Shown here piece by piece: positions 42,481-50,584 of a DNA stretch of 64,000 nt. The stretch comes from Vulcaniibacterium tengchongense (GTDB lineage Bacteria > Pseudomonadota > Gammaproteobacteria > Xanthomonadales > Xanthomonadaceae): NCBI RefSeq assembly GCF_003814555.1, contig NZ_RKQN01000002.1, positions 124,001 to 188,000 on the forward strand. Reading direction: 5' to 3'. A program made the position numbers and the translations under genes. The notes beneath the pieces are model-generated. The model did no database searches. It was not told the DNA's origin and saw nothing but the letters and a program-made list of their open reading frames with translations. How positions within the stretch are numbered: the stretch's first letter is position 1; the number at the start of each line of letters is the position of its first letter.

Positions 42481-43857
42481 TCACTGCACGCGGCGGCGCA
42501 GGTAGTTGAGCAGGTCGATCCGGGTGATCAGGCCGAGGAACTGGTCGCCGTCGACGACGATCGCGACGTGGCCGCGGTCGAACACCGGCAGCAACGACTC
42601 GATCGGCGAGCGCACCTCGATCTTGTCGAGCTTGCTGACCATCGCGGTGGAGACCGGATCGCGGAAGCGCGCCTCGTCGCCGTACACGTGCAGCAACACG
42701 TCGCTCTCGTCGACGATGCCGACGATGCTGTCGCCGTCCATCACCGGCAGCTGCGAGACGTCGTACACCTTCATCCGCTGGTAGGCCGTGACCAGCAGGT
42801 CGTTGGGGCCGACCACCACGGTGTCGCGCTGCGAGAACGGGCGCAGGATCAGGTCGCGCAGGTCGCCGTAGGGCTCGCGCTCGAGGAAGCCGTTGTCCAG
42901 CATCCAGTAGTCGTTGTACATCTTCGACAGGTACTTGTTGCCGGTGTCGGGCACCAGCGTCAGCACCTTCTTCGGCACGGTCTGCTCGCGGCAGTAGCGC
43001 AGCGCCGCGGCCAGCAGGGTGCCGGTCGAGGAGCCGCCGAGGATGCCTTCCTTGGCCAGCAGCTCGCGCGCGGTCAGGAAGCTCTCCCGGTCGCTGATCG
43101 CGTAGGCCTTCCTGACCCGGGCGAAGTCGGAAATGACCGGCAGGAAGTCCTCGCCGATGCCCTCGACCATCCAGGTGCCGGACTTCTCGCTGAGCGTGCC
43201 CTCGTTGATGTACTGGGCGAGGATCGAGCCGACCGGATCGGCCAGGACCAGCTCGGTGTGCGGCGACTTCTCGGCGAAGCAGCGCGACAGGCCGGTCATC
43301 GTGCCGGAACTGCCGCAGCCGAACACGATCGCGTCGGCGCCGCCGACCTCCGCCATCTGCTCGAGGATCTCCGGGCCGGTGCCGAATTCGTGCGCGGCCG
43401 GGTTGTCGGGATTGCCGAACTGGTTGATGAAGTACGCGCCCGGCGTCTCGCGGGCGATGCGCTCGGCCAGGTCCTGGTAGTAGTCGGGATGGCCCTTGGC
43501 GACGTCGGAGCGGGTCAGCACCACCTGCGCGCCCATCGCCTTGAGGTTGAAGATCTTCTCCCGGCTCATCTTGTCCGGGACCACGAGGATCAGCCGGTAG
43601 CCCTTCTGCTGGGCGACCAGCGCGAGGCCGATGCCGGTGTTGCCGGCGGTGCCCTCGACCAGGGTGTCGCCGGGCTTGATCTTCCCCGCCTTCTCCGCGG
43701 CCTCGATCATCGACAGGCCGATGCGGTCCTTGATCGAGCCGCCGGGATTCTGCGATTCCAGCTTCAGGTACAGCTCGCAGACGCCGGTGTCGAGACGTTG
43801 CGCCTTGACGATCGGCGTGCGGCCGATCAGTTCGAGTACGGAGGAGTGGATGGCCAT
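42481..43857 (-). CDS. cbs: Cystathionine beta-synthase
   Basis: 458 residues. PLP fold with the Schiff-base lysine K43 in NPGGSIKDRI, the phosphate loop GTAGNTGIGLAL and GCGSSGTMTG. A C-terminal pair of CBS domains (about 335-458; VVVGPNDLLVTAYQRMKVYDVSQLPV) binds adenosyl ligands. There is no N-terminal haem domain, unlike the human enzyme. Makes cystathionine from serine and homocysteine, and MetB, 139 nt downstream, uses cystathionine. A TAGAAT box 37 nt and AGGAA 9 nt before the start give a normal leader. Confidence 0.94.
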   Translation of the reverse strand: MAIHSSVLELIGRTPIVKAQRLDTGVCELYLKLESQNPGGSIKDRIGLSMIEAAEKAGKIKPGDTLVEGTAGNTGIGLALVAQQKGYRLILVVPDKMSREKIFNLKAMGAQVVLTRSDVAKGHPDYYQDLAERIARETPGAYFINQFGNPDNPAAHEFGTGPEILEQMAEVGGADAIVFGCGSSGTMTGLSRCFAEKSPHTELVLADPVGSILAQYINEGTLSEKSGTWMVEGIGEDFLPVISDFARVRKAYAISDRESFLTARELLAKEGILGGSSTGTLLAAALRYCREQTVPKKVLTLVPDTGNKYLSKMYNDYWMLDNGFLEREPYGDLRDLILRPFSQRDTVVVGPNDLLVTAYQRMKVYDVSQLPVMDGDSIVGIVDESDVLLHVYGDEARFRDPVSTAMVSKLDKIEVRSPIESLLPVFDRGHVAIVVDGDQFLGLITRIDLLNYLRRRVQ

Positions 43858-44030
43858 GCGATTCCTGCGGCCGCGTACCGCGCGGCGTCGCCGGATTCTA
43901 CCCGCCGGCTCCGGCCGGGGCACGGCGGCCGGGCCCGGACCACCGGGGCGGCCGCGCGCGGCCGCCGCCCCGGTTCCGGCCGCCGCGCGCGCCGGCCGAC
44001 GAGGAGGCCGGCACGCGCGGCTCGCAAGCG

Positions 44031-44255
44031 TCAATGGCGCCGGAGCTGCTCGTCGTAGAGGCGGACCAACCGGTCCTTCGCAGCCAGCTTTTCGCGCTTC
44101 ATCTGCGCCAGGGTGAGATCGTCGATCGGCAACACGCCGAGCTCCGCGTCCATCACCTTCTTGTCGAGATCCTTGTGCCGCTGGTAGAGCCGCTTGAATT
44201 CCGGGTTGCTCTTCATCAGCGCCTCGATCTCGGGCTGCGGCCGTTCTTCGAACAT
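44031..44255 (-). CDS. DUF465 (YdcH family) small protein
   Basis: 74 residues, almost entirely helical and highly charged, with heptad Leu spacing. FEERPQPEIEALMKSNPEFKR and HKDLDKKV...LKREKLAAKDRL are typical YdcH/DUF465 features. Function unknown; homologues are small cytosolic coiled-coil proteins. Start ATG 44255 with AAGGAGG upstream. The same frame stays open to 44588 through a structured leader. Confidence 0.9.
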   Translation of the reverse strand: MFEERPQPEIEALMKSNPEFKRLYQRHKDLDKKVMDAELGVLPIDDLTLAQMKREKLAAKDRLVRLYDEQLRRH

Positions 44256-44282
44256 GTGAAAGCCTCCTTCAGCATGGTCATG

Positions 44283-44468
44283 ACGCCGGGCCCGCGGGCC
44301 CGGCGATGGCGGAAGGCCCCGCAAAAACGGCAACGCCCCGGCCGCCGGGCGGCCAGGGCGTCGTACGGGGTCGTGGGGAAAGGACGGAGCGACGACCGGG
44401 CCGGCATCGCACGACCCGGTCGCCGGCAAGCGCGCGGCGGCGGGATCCTGCGGCTGGGTCTGGGTCAT
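44283..44468 (-). promoter_or_regulatory. Structured leader of the DUF465 gene, attenuator-like
   Basis: Part of a 391-nt gene-free stretch (44256-44646). On the minus strand an ATG at 44468 with AAGGAG 8-9 nt before it opens a leader frame starting MTQTQPQDP. About 105 nt later comes a 14-bp hairpin (44333-44361, one G-U pair) with T5 beginning 6 nt after its stem, then a perfect 22-bp palindrome CGCCGGGCCCGCGGGCCCGG at 44284 on. The layout suggests regulated termination ahead of DUF465, but no repeated codon of one amino acid is seen. Confidence 0.35.
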
Positions 44469-44646
44469 CGGAACCGGACTCCTTCGCCGAGCGTTGCGGT
44501 CCGCTCGGGTATCCGACCCTACTCCTCCCGGCCGACGTCGGCAAGGCGGTCCGGTCCCCGTCTTCAGCCGCGCGCAGGCGGCCGCCATCCCGGCCCTCCG
44601 CGCGCAAGTGCTTGATCCTACGTGCCCCTTGGCGCCGGGGCGGCGC

Positions 44647-45534
44647 CTATTTGGAGACGACGATCAACTCGGTCTTCTCGCTCTTGCCGCTGCGGCCGCT
44701 GACCTGAACGCGGTCCGCCGCGACCCCGCCCGCGGCCAAGGCCTCGCGTACCGCGGCGGCGCGGCGCTGCGCCAGCTTGGCGTCGGCGGCGGTCACCTCG
44801 ACCCGCACTCCGCCGGCCGCGCTGCTGGCCTGGACGTAGGCGGCGACGGTGCGCACGGCCTTGTCGGCGTCGCCGCTCAGCGCGGCCTTGCCGGCGCCGA
44901 ACGCGCCCTTGGCCAGGCTGAACACCTCGCCGCGGCCGTCGCGCTTGGACGCGGGCAGCTTGCCGCCGGTGACCAGTTCGGCTTCCTCGCGCGCCAGCCG
45001 GGCCTCGCGCTCGCGGGCGGCGTTGAGCCGCGCCGCCTGCGCGCCGGCCACGCCCTGCAGCGCGGTTTCCACGTCCTGCATCGCCAGCGCGTCGGCAGCC
45101 TGCTGCTGGCGCAGGCGCTCGGCTTCCTCGGCCTGCATCTGCGCCTGCAGGCGCAGGCGCTCGGCCTCGGCGCGGGCGCGGGCGGCATCCTGGCGGCTGG
45201 CCTCGACCAGCAGCTCGGCGCGCTCGCGCTCGAGCCGGTCGGTCTCGCGCTCGGCCGCCTCGGCGCGCGCGGCGATCTCGGCGATCTGCACCCGCCGCTC
45301 GGCGACGTACAGGGCGCCGTCGCGGTCGCGGCTGCGCGCCTGCGCCAAGGCGTCGAGCGCCTGGCGCGCCCGCAGCCGCTCGTAGGCGGCGAACGGGTTG
45401 AGTTGCGGGTCGGCATCGAGCGCGACCACGCGCTGGCGCAGGCGCGCCAGGTCGGGATCGTCCGCGGCGCGGGCGGCGGGCAGGAGCAGCGCCGCCAGCA
45501 GCAGCGGCGCGAACAGGGTCGTGCGCAGGCTCAT
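44647..45534 (-). CDS. OmpA-like envelope protein with coiled coil
   Basis: 295 residues. Signal peptide (MSLRTTLFAPLLLAALLLP, cleavage near ARAA), then a long Ala/Glu/Arg coiled coil (about 60-190), and a degenerate OmpA-type peptidoglycan-binding end (about 215-295) in which AQRRAAAVREAL, GGVAADRVQVSG are recognisable. Probably anchors to the cell wall from the periplasm. Its start overlaps the stop of the upstream lipoprotein gene (ATGA), and both are rich in coiled coil, so they probably act together. Confidence 0.8.
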   Translation of the reverse strand: MSLRTTLFAPLLLAALLLPAARAADDPDLARLRQRVVALDADPQLNPFAAYERLRARQALDALAQARSRDRDGALYVAERRVQIAEIAARAEAAERETDRLERERAELLVEASRQDAARARAEAERLRLQAQMQAEEAERLRQQQAADALAMQDVETALQGVAGAQAARLNAAREREARLAREEAELVTGGKLPASKRDGRGEVFSLAKGAFGAGKAALSGDADKAVRTVAAYVQASSAAGGVRVEVTAADAKLAQRRAAAVREALAAGGVAADRVQVSGRSGKSEKTELIVVSK

Positions 45535-45914
45535 CGCTGGCCCTCCGGGTTCTGCACGCGCCGGCGCAGCTCGGCGACTTCGTTGCGGCGCAGCTCCAAC
45601 GCGGCCTCGGCCTTGGCCTGGCGGCTGCGGGCGGCGGCCAGGTCGGCGTCGGCGGCCGCGGCCAGCGCGAGGCGCCGCGCGTCGTCGTCGCGGCCCGCGC
45701 TCAACGCGGCCTGCGCCTGCGACAATTCGCCGCGCGCACGGTTGAGATCGTCGGCCGCGTACTGGTCGCCATCGCCGTTCTCGGCGCGCGCCACCGCCTG
45801 TTCGGCCGCGGCCACCTCGCCGGTGGGCGGCGGCAACGACGCGCAGGCGCCCAGCGCCGAAGCGAGAACTGCGGCCAGTAGCGGTAACCGGAATTGTGCG
45901 AAGCTTGGGGTCAT
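45531..45914 (-). CDS. DUF4398 lipoprotein
   Basis: 127 residues. Lipoprotein signal with lipobox GACA (Cys24), then a DUF4398 helical region rich in Ala/Arg/Glu (LNRARGELSQAQAALSAGRDDDARRLALAAAADADLAAARS; pattern of TPR-like or coiled-coil helices). Role unknown. Paired with an OmpA-like protein through an ATGA overlap, an arrangement common in this family. Divergent from pilU. Confidence 0.85.
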   Translation of the reverse strand: MTPSFAQFRLPLLAAVLASALGACASLPPPTGEVAAAEQAVARAENGDGDQYAADDLNRARGELSQAQAALSAGRDDDARRLALAAAADADLAAARSRQAKAEAALELRRNEVAELRRRVQNPEGQR

Positions 45915-46007
45915 TGGGGCGGCCGTGCGTGAGTGATGCGCCCGGCCATTGTCGGAAGCCGGCAGCGTGCTTGCAACGGGACGCCGGCGTCAACAAGGGG
46001 TCGCTGC

Positions 46008-47123
46008 ATGGACATCGGCTATTTTCTCAAGCTGATGACGGAAAAGAACGCGTCGGACATGTTCCTGACCACCGGCGCGCCGGTCTACATCAAGGTCGAA
46101 GGCAAGCTCTACCCGCTCGGCAGCACCGGCCTGCCCGCCGGCATGGTCAAGAAGATCGCCTACTCGCTGATGGACGAGGGCCAGGTGCCGATCTTCGAGC
46201 GCGACCTGGAGCTCAACATGGCCCTGGCCCTGCCCGACGCCGGCCGCTTCCGCATCAACGTGTTCAAGCAGCGCGGCGAGGTCGGGATGGTGATCCGCGC
46301 GATCCGCAGCGTGATCCCGTCGATCGAGGAACTGCAGCTGCCGCAGGTGCTGAAGGAAGTCATCATGGCGCCGCGCGGGCTGGTGCTGATCGTCGGCTCC
46401 ACCGGCTCGGGCAAGTCGACCACGCTGGCGTCGATGATCGACTACCGCAACAGCAACGTCTCCGGCCACATCCTCACCATCGAGGACCCGATCGAATACC
46501 TGCACAAGCACAAGAAGTCGATCGTCAACCAGCGCGAGGTCGGCCTGGACACGCACGCCTTCCACAACGCGCTGAAGAACGCGATGCGCGAGGCGCCGGA
46601 CGTGATCCTGATCGGCGAGATCCTCGACGCGACCACGATGGAGGCGGCGATCGCGTTCGCCGAGACCGGCCACCTGTGCCTGGCCACCCTGCACTCCAAC
46701 AACGCCGACCAGACCATCGAACGCATCCTCAACTTCTTCCCCGAGGCCGCGCACAAGAACGTGCTGATGAACCTGGCGCTGAACCTGCGCGCGGTGGTGT
46801 CGCAGCGCCTGGTGGTGGGCGTCGACGGCCGCCGCCTGCCGGCGGTCGAGGTGCTGCTCAACACGCCGATGATCCGCGACCTGCTGCGGCGCGGGCAGAT
46901 CCACGAGCTCAAGCCGGCGATGGAAGCCTCGCTCGAGGAGGGCATGGAGTCGTTCGACCAGTGCCTGTTCCGGCTCTACAAGGAAGGCAAGATCGACATG
47001 GAGGAGGCGCTGCGCGCGGCCGACTCGCGCGACGGCCTGGCGCTGAAGTTCCGCCTGTCCGAGGGCGGCAGCGGCGAGCACGACCCGTACGCGGACATGT
47101 ACGACGTCGGCGCGCAGCACTAG
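46008..47123 (+). CDS. pilU: Type IV pilus retraction ATPase PilU
   Basis: 371 residues. N-terminal PAS-like domain (about 1-105), RecA-like ATPase with Walker A VGSTGSGKST (129-138), Asp box TIEDPIEY and His box TGHLCLATLHSNNA. The Walker B area reads LIGEILDATT, with Leu where PilT and many PilU proteins have Arg (GEIRD). PilU is accessory to PilT in pilus retraction and twitching. PilT is not in the window; in relatives it usually sits next to pilU. The start at 46008 (MDIGYFLKLM) is the family start. Confidence 0.93.
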   Translation: MDIGYFLKLMTEKNASDMFLTTGAPVYIKVEGKLYPLGSTGLPAGMVKKIAYSLMDEGQVPIFERDLELNMALALPDAGRFRINVFKQRGEVGMVIRAIRSVIPSIEELQLPQVLKEVIMAPRGLVLIVGSTGSGKSTTLASMIDYRNSNVSGHILTIEDPIEYLHKHKKSIVNQREVGLDTHAFHNALKNAMREAPDVILIGEILDATTMEAAIAFAETGHLCLATLHSNNADQTIERILNFFPEAAHKNVLMNLALNLRAVVSQRLVVGVDGRRLPAVEVLLNTPMIRDLLRRGQIHELKPAMEASLEEGMESFDQCLFRLYKEGKIDMEEALRAADSRDGLALKFRLSEGGSGEHDPYADMYDVGAQH

Positions 47124-47458
47124 CGCGCTCCTGCGCGAATCGCGACGAAACGCACCGCCCGGCGGGGCCCGCGCGGCGGTCAGCGCACCGAAGCTGCGGA
47201 AGTGATCGCGCGGTCAACGCGCCGTGACCGGGAGCCCGCACCCGCGGGCGCGGTGCGTCCGCCGGCGCCCGCCATGGCGCAGAGCCCGCGTGCCTGACGC
47301 GGTCGAGCGGTTCCGCACACGAGGCGCGTCAGCGGCGCGCCACGCGAGGCGCCCGCAGCGGGCGCGAGCGGCCGGCGCCCGCGCCTTCGTTCGTCGTTGC
47401 AGACGGGGTGGCACGCGCGCCCGGCCGCCGCAGCGGATCGCGAGCGCGCTCACCCCGC
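47124..47458. other. Gene-free stretch between pilU and maiA
   Basis: 335 nt between convergent genes. Very G/C-rich with several short GGCGC and GCGGGCGC palindromes, but no clean terminator, tRNA or plausible coding frame was seen. Confidence 0.5.
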
Positions 47459-48118
47459 TCAGGCCGGCCTGTCCGGCTGCGCGTCGGGGCTGGCGGCGGC
47501 GAACGCCGGCAGCGCCAGGCAGGCCTGCTCGATCCGCACCAGGGTCGGATACGGCCCCAGGTCGACGCCGAAGCGGCGCGCGCTGTAGACCTGCGGCACC
47601 AGCGCGCAGTCCGCCAGTCCCGGCGCGTCGCCGTGGCAGTAGCGGCCGGTGGCCGGGTCCCCGGCCAGCATCGTCTCCAGCGCGGCGAAGCCTTCGCCGA
47701 TCCAATGGCGGATCCATTCCTCGCGCTCGGGCTGCGGCACCTGCCAGCGCCGCTCGAGGTACTGCAGCACGCGCAGGTTGTTGAGCGGATGGATGTCGCA
47801 GGCCACCGCCAGGGCCAGCGCGCGCACGCGCTGGCGCTCGCCGGGGTCGCGCGGCAGCAGCGGCGGTTCCGGCCAGGTCTCGTCCAGGTACTCGAGGATC
47901 GCCAGCGACTGGCGCTGCACGTGCCCGCCGTGCTGCAGCACCGGCACCAGGCGCTGCGGGTTCGCGGCGCGGAATGCGTCCTGGTGCTGCTCGCCGCCGT
48001 CGCGCAGCAGGTGCACCGGCACGGTGTCGTACGCCAGCCCCTTGAGGTTCAGCCCGATCCGCACCCGGTAGGCCGCACTGGAACGCCAGTACGAATACAG
48101 CCGCAACGACTCGTCCAT
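47459..48118 (-). CDS. maiA: Maleylacetoacetate isomerase (zeta-class GST)
   Basis: 219 residues. Thioredoxin-like N-domain with the zeta motif SYWRSSAAYRVRIGLNLKG, in which catalytic serines are kept and Cys is Ala as in many bacteria, and the glutathione site QSLAILEYLDE. A helical C-domain contains DIHPLNNLRVLQYL, a MaiA hallmark. Converts maleylacetoacetate to fumarylacetoacetate in tyrosine/homogentisate breakdown; the next step is encoded 28 nt upstream on the same strand. Confidence 0.95.
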   Translation of the reverse strand: MDESLRLYSYWRSSAAYRVRIGLNLKGLAYDTVPVHLLRDGGEQHQDAFRAANPQRLVPVLQHGGHVQRQSLAILEYLDETWPEPPLLPRDPGERQRVRALALAVACDIHPLNNLRVLQYLERRWQVPQPEREEWIRHWIGEGFAALETMLAGDPATGRYCHGDAPGLADCALVPQVYSARRFGVDLGPYPTLVRIEQACLALPAFAAASPDAQPDRPA

Positions 48119-48146
48119 TCCGCTTCTCCGCTGATGCCCGCCGCCG

Positions 48147-49136
48147 TCACGCCGCGGGGGCGCGCTCGATGCGCTGCTCGATCGCGCCGAACACGCTGCG
48201 GCCGTCGCGGTCGAGCATCTCGATGCGCACGGTGTCGCCGAAGGCCAGGAACGGCGTCAGCGGCTTGCCGTGCTCCAAGGTCTCCACCGTGCGCTTCTCG
48301 GCGAAGCAGGACGCGCCCAGCGAGGTGTCCTGGTTGGCCACGGTGCCGGAGCCGACGATGGTGCCCGCCGACAGCGGCCGGGTCTTGGCGGCGTGCGCCA
48401 CCAGCCGGGCGAAGTCGAACTGCATGTCCACGCCCGCCTCCGGCGCGCCGAACCACTGGCCGTTGACATGGGTGAGCAGGGGCAGGTGGACCTTGTTGTC
48501 GCGCCAGGCCTCGCCGAGTTCGTCCGGGGTCACGAACACCGGGCTCAGCGCCGAGCGCGGCTTGCTCTGCAGGAAGCCGAAGCCCTTGGCCAGCTCGGCC
48601 GGGATCAGGTTGCGCAGCGAGACGTCGTTGACCAGGCCGACCAGCTGGATGTGCGCCGCGGCACGTTCGGGCGCGACGCCCATCGGCACGTCGTCGGTGA
48701 TCACCACGACTTCCGCCTCCAAGTCGATGCCGTAGTCCTCGCTGGCGACCAGCACCGGGTCGCGCGGGCCGTAGAAGCCGGCGCTGGTGGCCTGGTACAT
48801 CAGCGGATCGGTGTAGAAGCTGTCCGGCACCTCGGCGCCGCGCGCGCGGCGCACGCGCTCCACGTGCGGCAGGTAGGCGCTGCCGTCGACGAACTCGTAG
48901 GCGCGCGGCAGCGGCGCGGCCAGCGCGGCCATGTCGAGCTCGAACGCATCCTCGGCGCGGCCGTCGTTCAGCGCTTCCGAAAGCGCATTCAGCCGCGGTG
49001 CGGCGTTGGACCAGTCCTCCAGCGCGCGTTGCAGCGTGTCGGCGATGCCGGCGGCGCGCACGGCGCGGGCCAGGTCGCGGGAGACGACGATCAGGGTGCC
49101 GTCGCGGCCGCCCTCCTTCAGGGAACCGAGCTTCAT
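48147..49136 (-). CDS. Fumarylacetoacetate hydrolase family protein
   Basis: 329 residues. FAH fold with metal ligands in DYGIDLEAEVVVITDDVP and QLVGLVNDVSLRNLI, and KPRSALSPVFVTPDELG, typical of bacterial enzymes paired with MaiA. Releases fumarate and acetoacetate; acetoacetate is a substrate for the ScoAB transferase at 24-26 kb. Start ATG 49136 (KLGSLKEGGRDG). Leads the FAH-maiA pair. Confidence 0.93.
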   Translation of the reverse strand: MKLGSLKEGGRDGTLIVVSRDLARAVRAAGIADTLQRALEDWSNAAPRLNALSEALNDGRAEDAFELDMAALAAPLPRAYEFVDGSAYLPHVERVRRARGAEVPDSFYTDPLMYQATSAGFYGPRDPVLVASEDYGIDLEAEVVVITDDVPMGVAPERAAAHIQLVGLVNDVSLRNLIPAELAKGFGFLQSKPRSALSPVFVTPDELGEAWRDNKVHLPLLTHVNGQWFGAPEAGVDMQFDFARLVAHAAKTRPLSAGTIVGSGTVANQDTSLGASCFAEKRTVETLEHGKPLTPFLAFGDTVRIEMLDRDGRSVFGAIEQRIERAPAA

Positions 49137-49428
49137 CGAAACCTCGAGTGTACGAGCGAAGCGCTGTCGCGCGATGGTTTCAATTGTAACGGGTCGCCCG
49201 GCGGCCCAGCGACTCGCCAAGCGCCGCCCGCCCGCGAACGCGGCAGCCGCTCCGGACGACGAGGCGCGACGGCATGCCAGGTCCCGCCAGCGCCCGCGAA
49301 CGTCCCGCGCCGCTTTCGCCGATGGCCGGTCGCGCGCGACGGAGCCCTGGTGCCGGCGCCTCGCCGATCCGTCCCGCCGCCCCGCCGCGCCTGGTCAGGC
49401 GAGATCGCACCAGGCGGACGCCCACAAC
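49137..49428. other. Gene-free stretch upstream of the FAH gene
   Basis: Holds the FAH promoter region. TACAAT at 49185-49190 on the minus strand is the best -10 candidate, with no clear -35. The rest is G/C-rich with no recognised gene, ending at the tRNA terminator. Confidence 0.4.
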
Positions 49429-49457
49429 GAAAAACCCGCCTTGCGGCGGGTTTTTCG
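49429..49457 (-). terminator. Terminator of the tRNA-Gln transcript
   Basis: CGAAAAACCCGCC (49429-49441), loop TTGC, GGCGGGTTTTTCG (49445-49457). Symmetric, so it can act on either strand. It lies 22 nt beyond the tRNA 3' end. Confidence 0.85.
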
Positions 49458-49479
49458 CGACGCTTGCGCGTCCTTCATC

Positions 49480-49554
49480 TGGCAGCCCCGGATGGATTCG
49501 AACCACCGAATGTCTGAGTCAGAGTCAGATGCCTTACCACTTGGCGACGGGGCT
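49480..49554 (-). tRNA. tRNA-Gln (anticodon CTG)
   Basis: 75 nt including the encoded CCA. The acceptor arms AGCCCCG and CGGGGCT pair perfectly, with discriminator G. The D-arm contains AGTGGTAAGGC. The anticodon stem TCTGA / TCAGA has loop CTCTGAC, giving anticodon CTG for CAG codons. T-loop is GGTTCGAATCC. It begins 24 nt after the rpsI stop on the same strand and is followed by a terminator, so it is probably processed from an rplM-rpsI-tRNA transcript. Confidence 0.95.
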
Positions 49555-49578
49555 ATGCGACCGATTCTAGCGCAGAAA

Positions 49579-49971
49579 TCAGCGCTTGGAGAACTGGGTG
49601 GCGCGGCGCGCCTTGTGCAGGCCGACCTTCTTGCGCTCGACCTCGCGCGCGTCGCGGGTCATGAACCCGGCCTTGCGCAGTTCGGTCTTGAGCGACTCGT
49701 CGTACTCGACCAGCGCGCGGGCGATGCCGAGGCGGATCGCACCGGCCTGGCCGGTGGTGCCGCCGCCGGAGACGGTGACGACCACGTCGAACTTGTCGCT
49801 CGACTGGGTCAGCTCGAGCGGCTGGCGCACGATCATGCGCGCGGTCTCGCGGCCGAAGAACTCGTCGAGCGGACGCTGGTTGATGGTGATGTTGCCGCTG
49901 CCCTTGCGCAGGAACACGCGGGCGGTGGAGGACTTGCGGCGGCCGGTGCCGTAGTTCTGCTGAAGTGCCAT
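49579..49971 (-). CDS. rpsI: 30S ribosomal protein S9
   Basis: 130 residues, opening [20 protein letters not shown] and ending in the tRNA-contacting tail RRATQFSKR, both diagnostic for S9. [19 protein letters not shown] is the core RNA-binding segment. Second gene of rplM-rpsI, 10 nt after rplM. Confidence 0.98.
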   Translation of the reverse strand: MALQQNYGTGRRKSSTARVFLRKGSGNITINQRPLDEFFGRETARMIVRQPLELTQSSDKFDVVVTVSGGGTTGQAGAIRLGIARALVEYDESLKTELRKAGFMTRDAREVERKKVGLHKARRATQFSKR

Positions 49972-49981
49972 GTGCTTAACC

Positions 49982-50410
49982 TTAGAAATCCAACGGCTGC
50001 GGCTGCTGGGCGGCGTGCGGGTGCTCGGCGCCCTTGTAGACCTTGAGCTTGCGGTACATCGCACGGCCGAGCGGATTCTTCGGCAGCATGCCCTTCACGC
50101 CGATCTCGATCACGCGCTCCGGATGGCGCTCCAGCGCCTGGGCGAGGGTCTCGCTCTTCAGGTTGCCGACGTACCCGGTGAAGCGGTGGTACATCTTGTC
50201 CTGCAGCTTGTTGCCGGTGACCGCGATCTTCTCGGCGTTGATCACCACCAGGTAATCGCCGGTATCGACGTGCGGAGTGTAGACGGGCTTGTGCTTGCCG
50301 CGCAGGCGGCGCGCGAGTTCGGAACACAGACGACCGAGCGTCTTGCCCGTCGCATCGACCACGTACCAGTCGCGCTGGACGGTCTCGTTCTTGGCGGTGA
50401 AGGTCTTCAT
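49982..50410 (-). CDS. rplM: 50S ribosomal protein L13
   Basis: 142 residues, opening [20 protein letters not shown], with the L13 signature region [19 protein letters not shown]. Leads rplM-rpsI. A promoter 111 nt upstream gives a leader long enough for L13 autogenous control as known in gammaproteobacteria, although that structure was not verified here. Confidence 0.98.
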   Translation of the reverse strand: MKTFTAKNETVQRDWYVVDATGKTLGRLCSELARRLRGKHKPVYTPHVDTGDYLVVINAEKIAVTGNKLQDKMYHRFTGYVGNLKSETLAQALERHPERVIEIGVKGMLPKNPLGRAMYRKLKVYKGAEHPHAAQQPQPLDF

Positions 50411-50520
50411 GACTGCTCTGCTTAAGGGGTACCTGGTCGGGCTGATTCCGTGCCGGCCCCTGCGAGGGCGCCCGTCGGAACTTCGCCTCGCGTTGTGGAT
50501 GTCGGAGCGACAGAAGCGAA

Positions 50521-50549
50521 ATGATAACCGGGCTCGCGGGCCATCGCAA
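50521..50549 (-). promoter_or_regulatory. Sigma-70-type promoter of rplM-rpsI
   Basis: Reading the minus strand: TTGCGA (50549-50544), a 17-nt spacer, then TATCAT (50526-50521). The start is expected near 50514, giving a leader of about 100 nt before rplM. Confidence 0.65.
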
Positions 50550-50584
50550 GCCGCCGGGAACCCGCGTGCTAGCATCCTGCGGCC

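Noticed and set aside
45933-46007. 25-codon N-terminal extension of PilU
   Set aside because: MDIGYFLKLM at 46008 is the family start; the extension has no PilU-like residues.
47124-47458. Possible small RNA or gene between pilU and maiA
   Set aside because: No promoter, terminator or coding bias could be supported.
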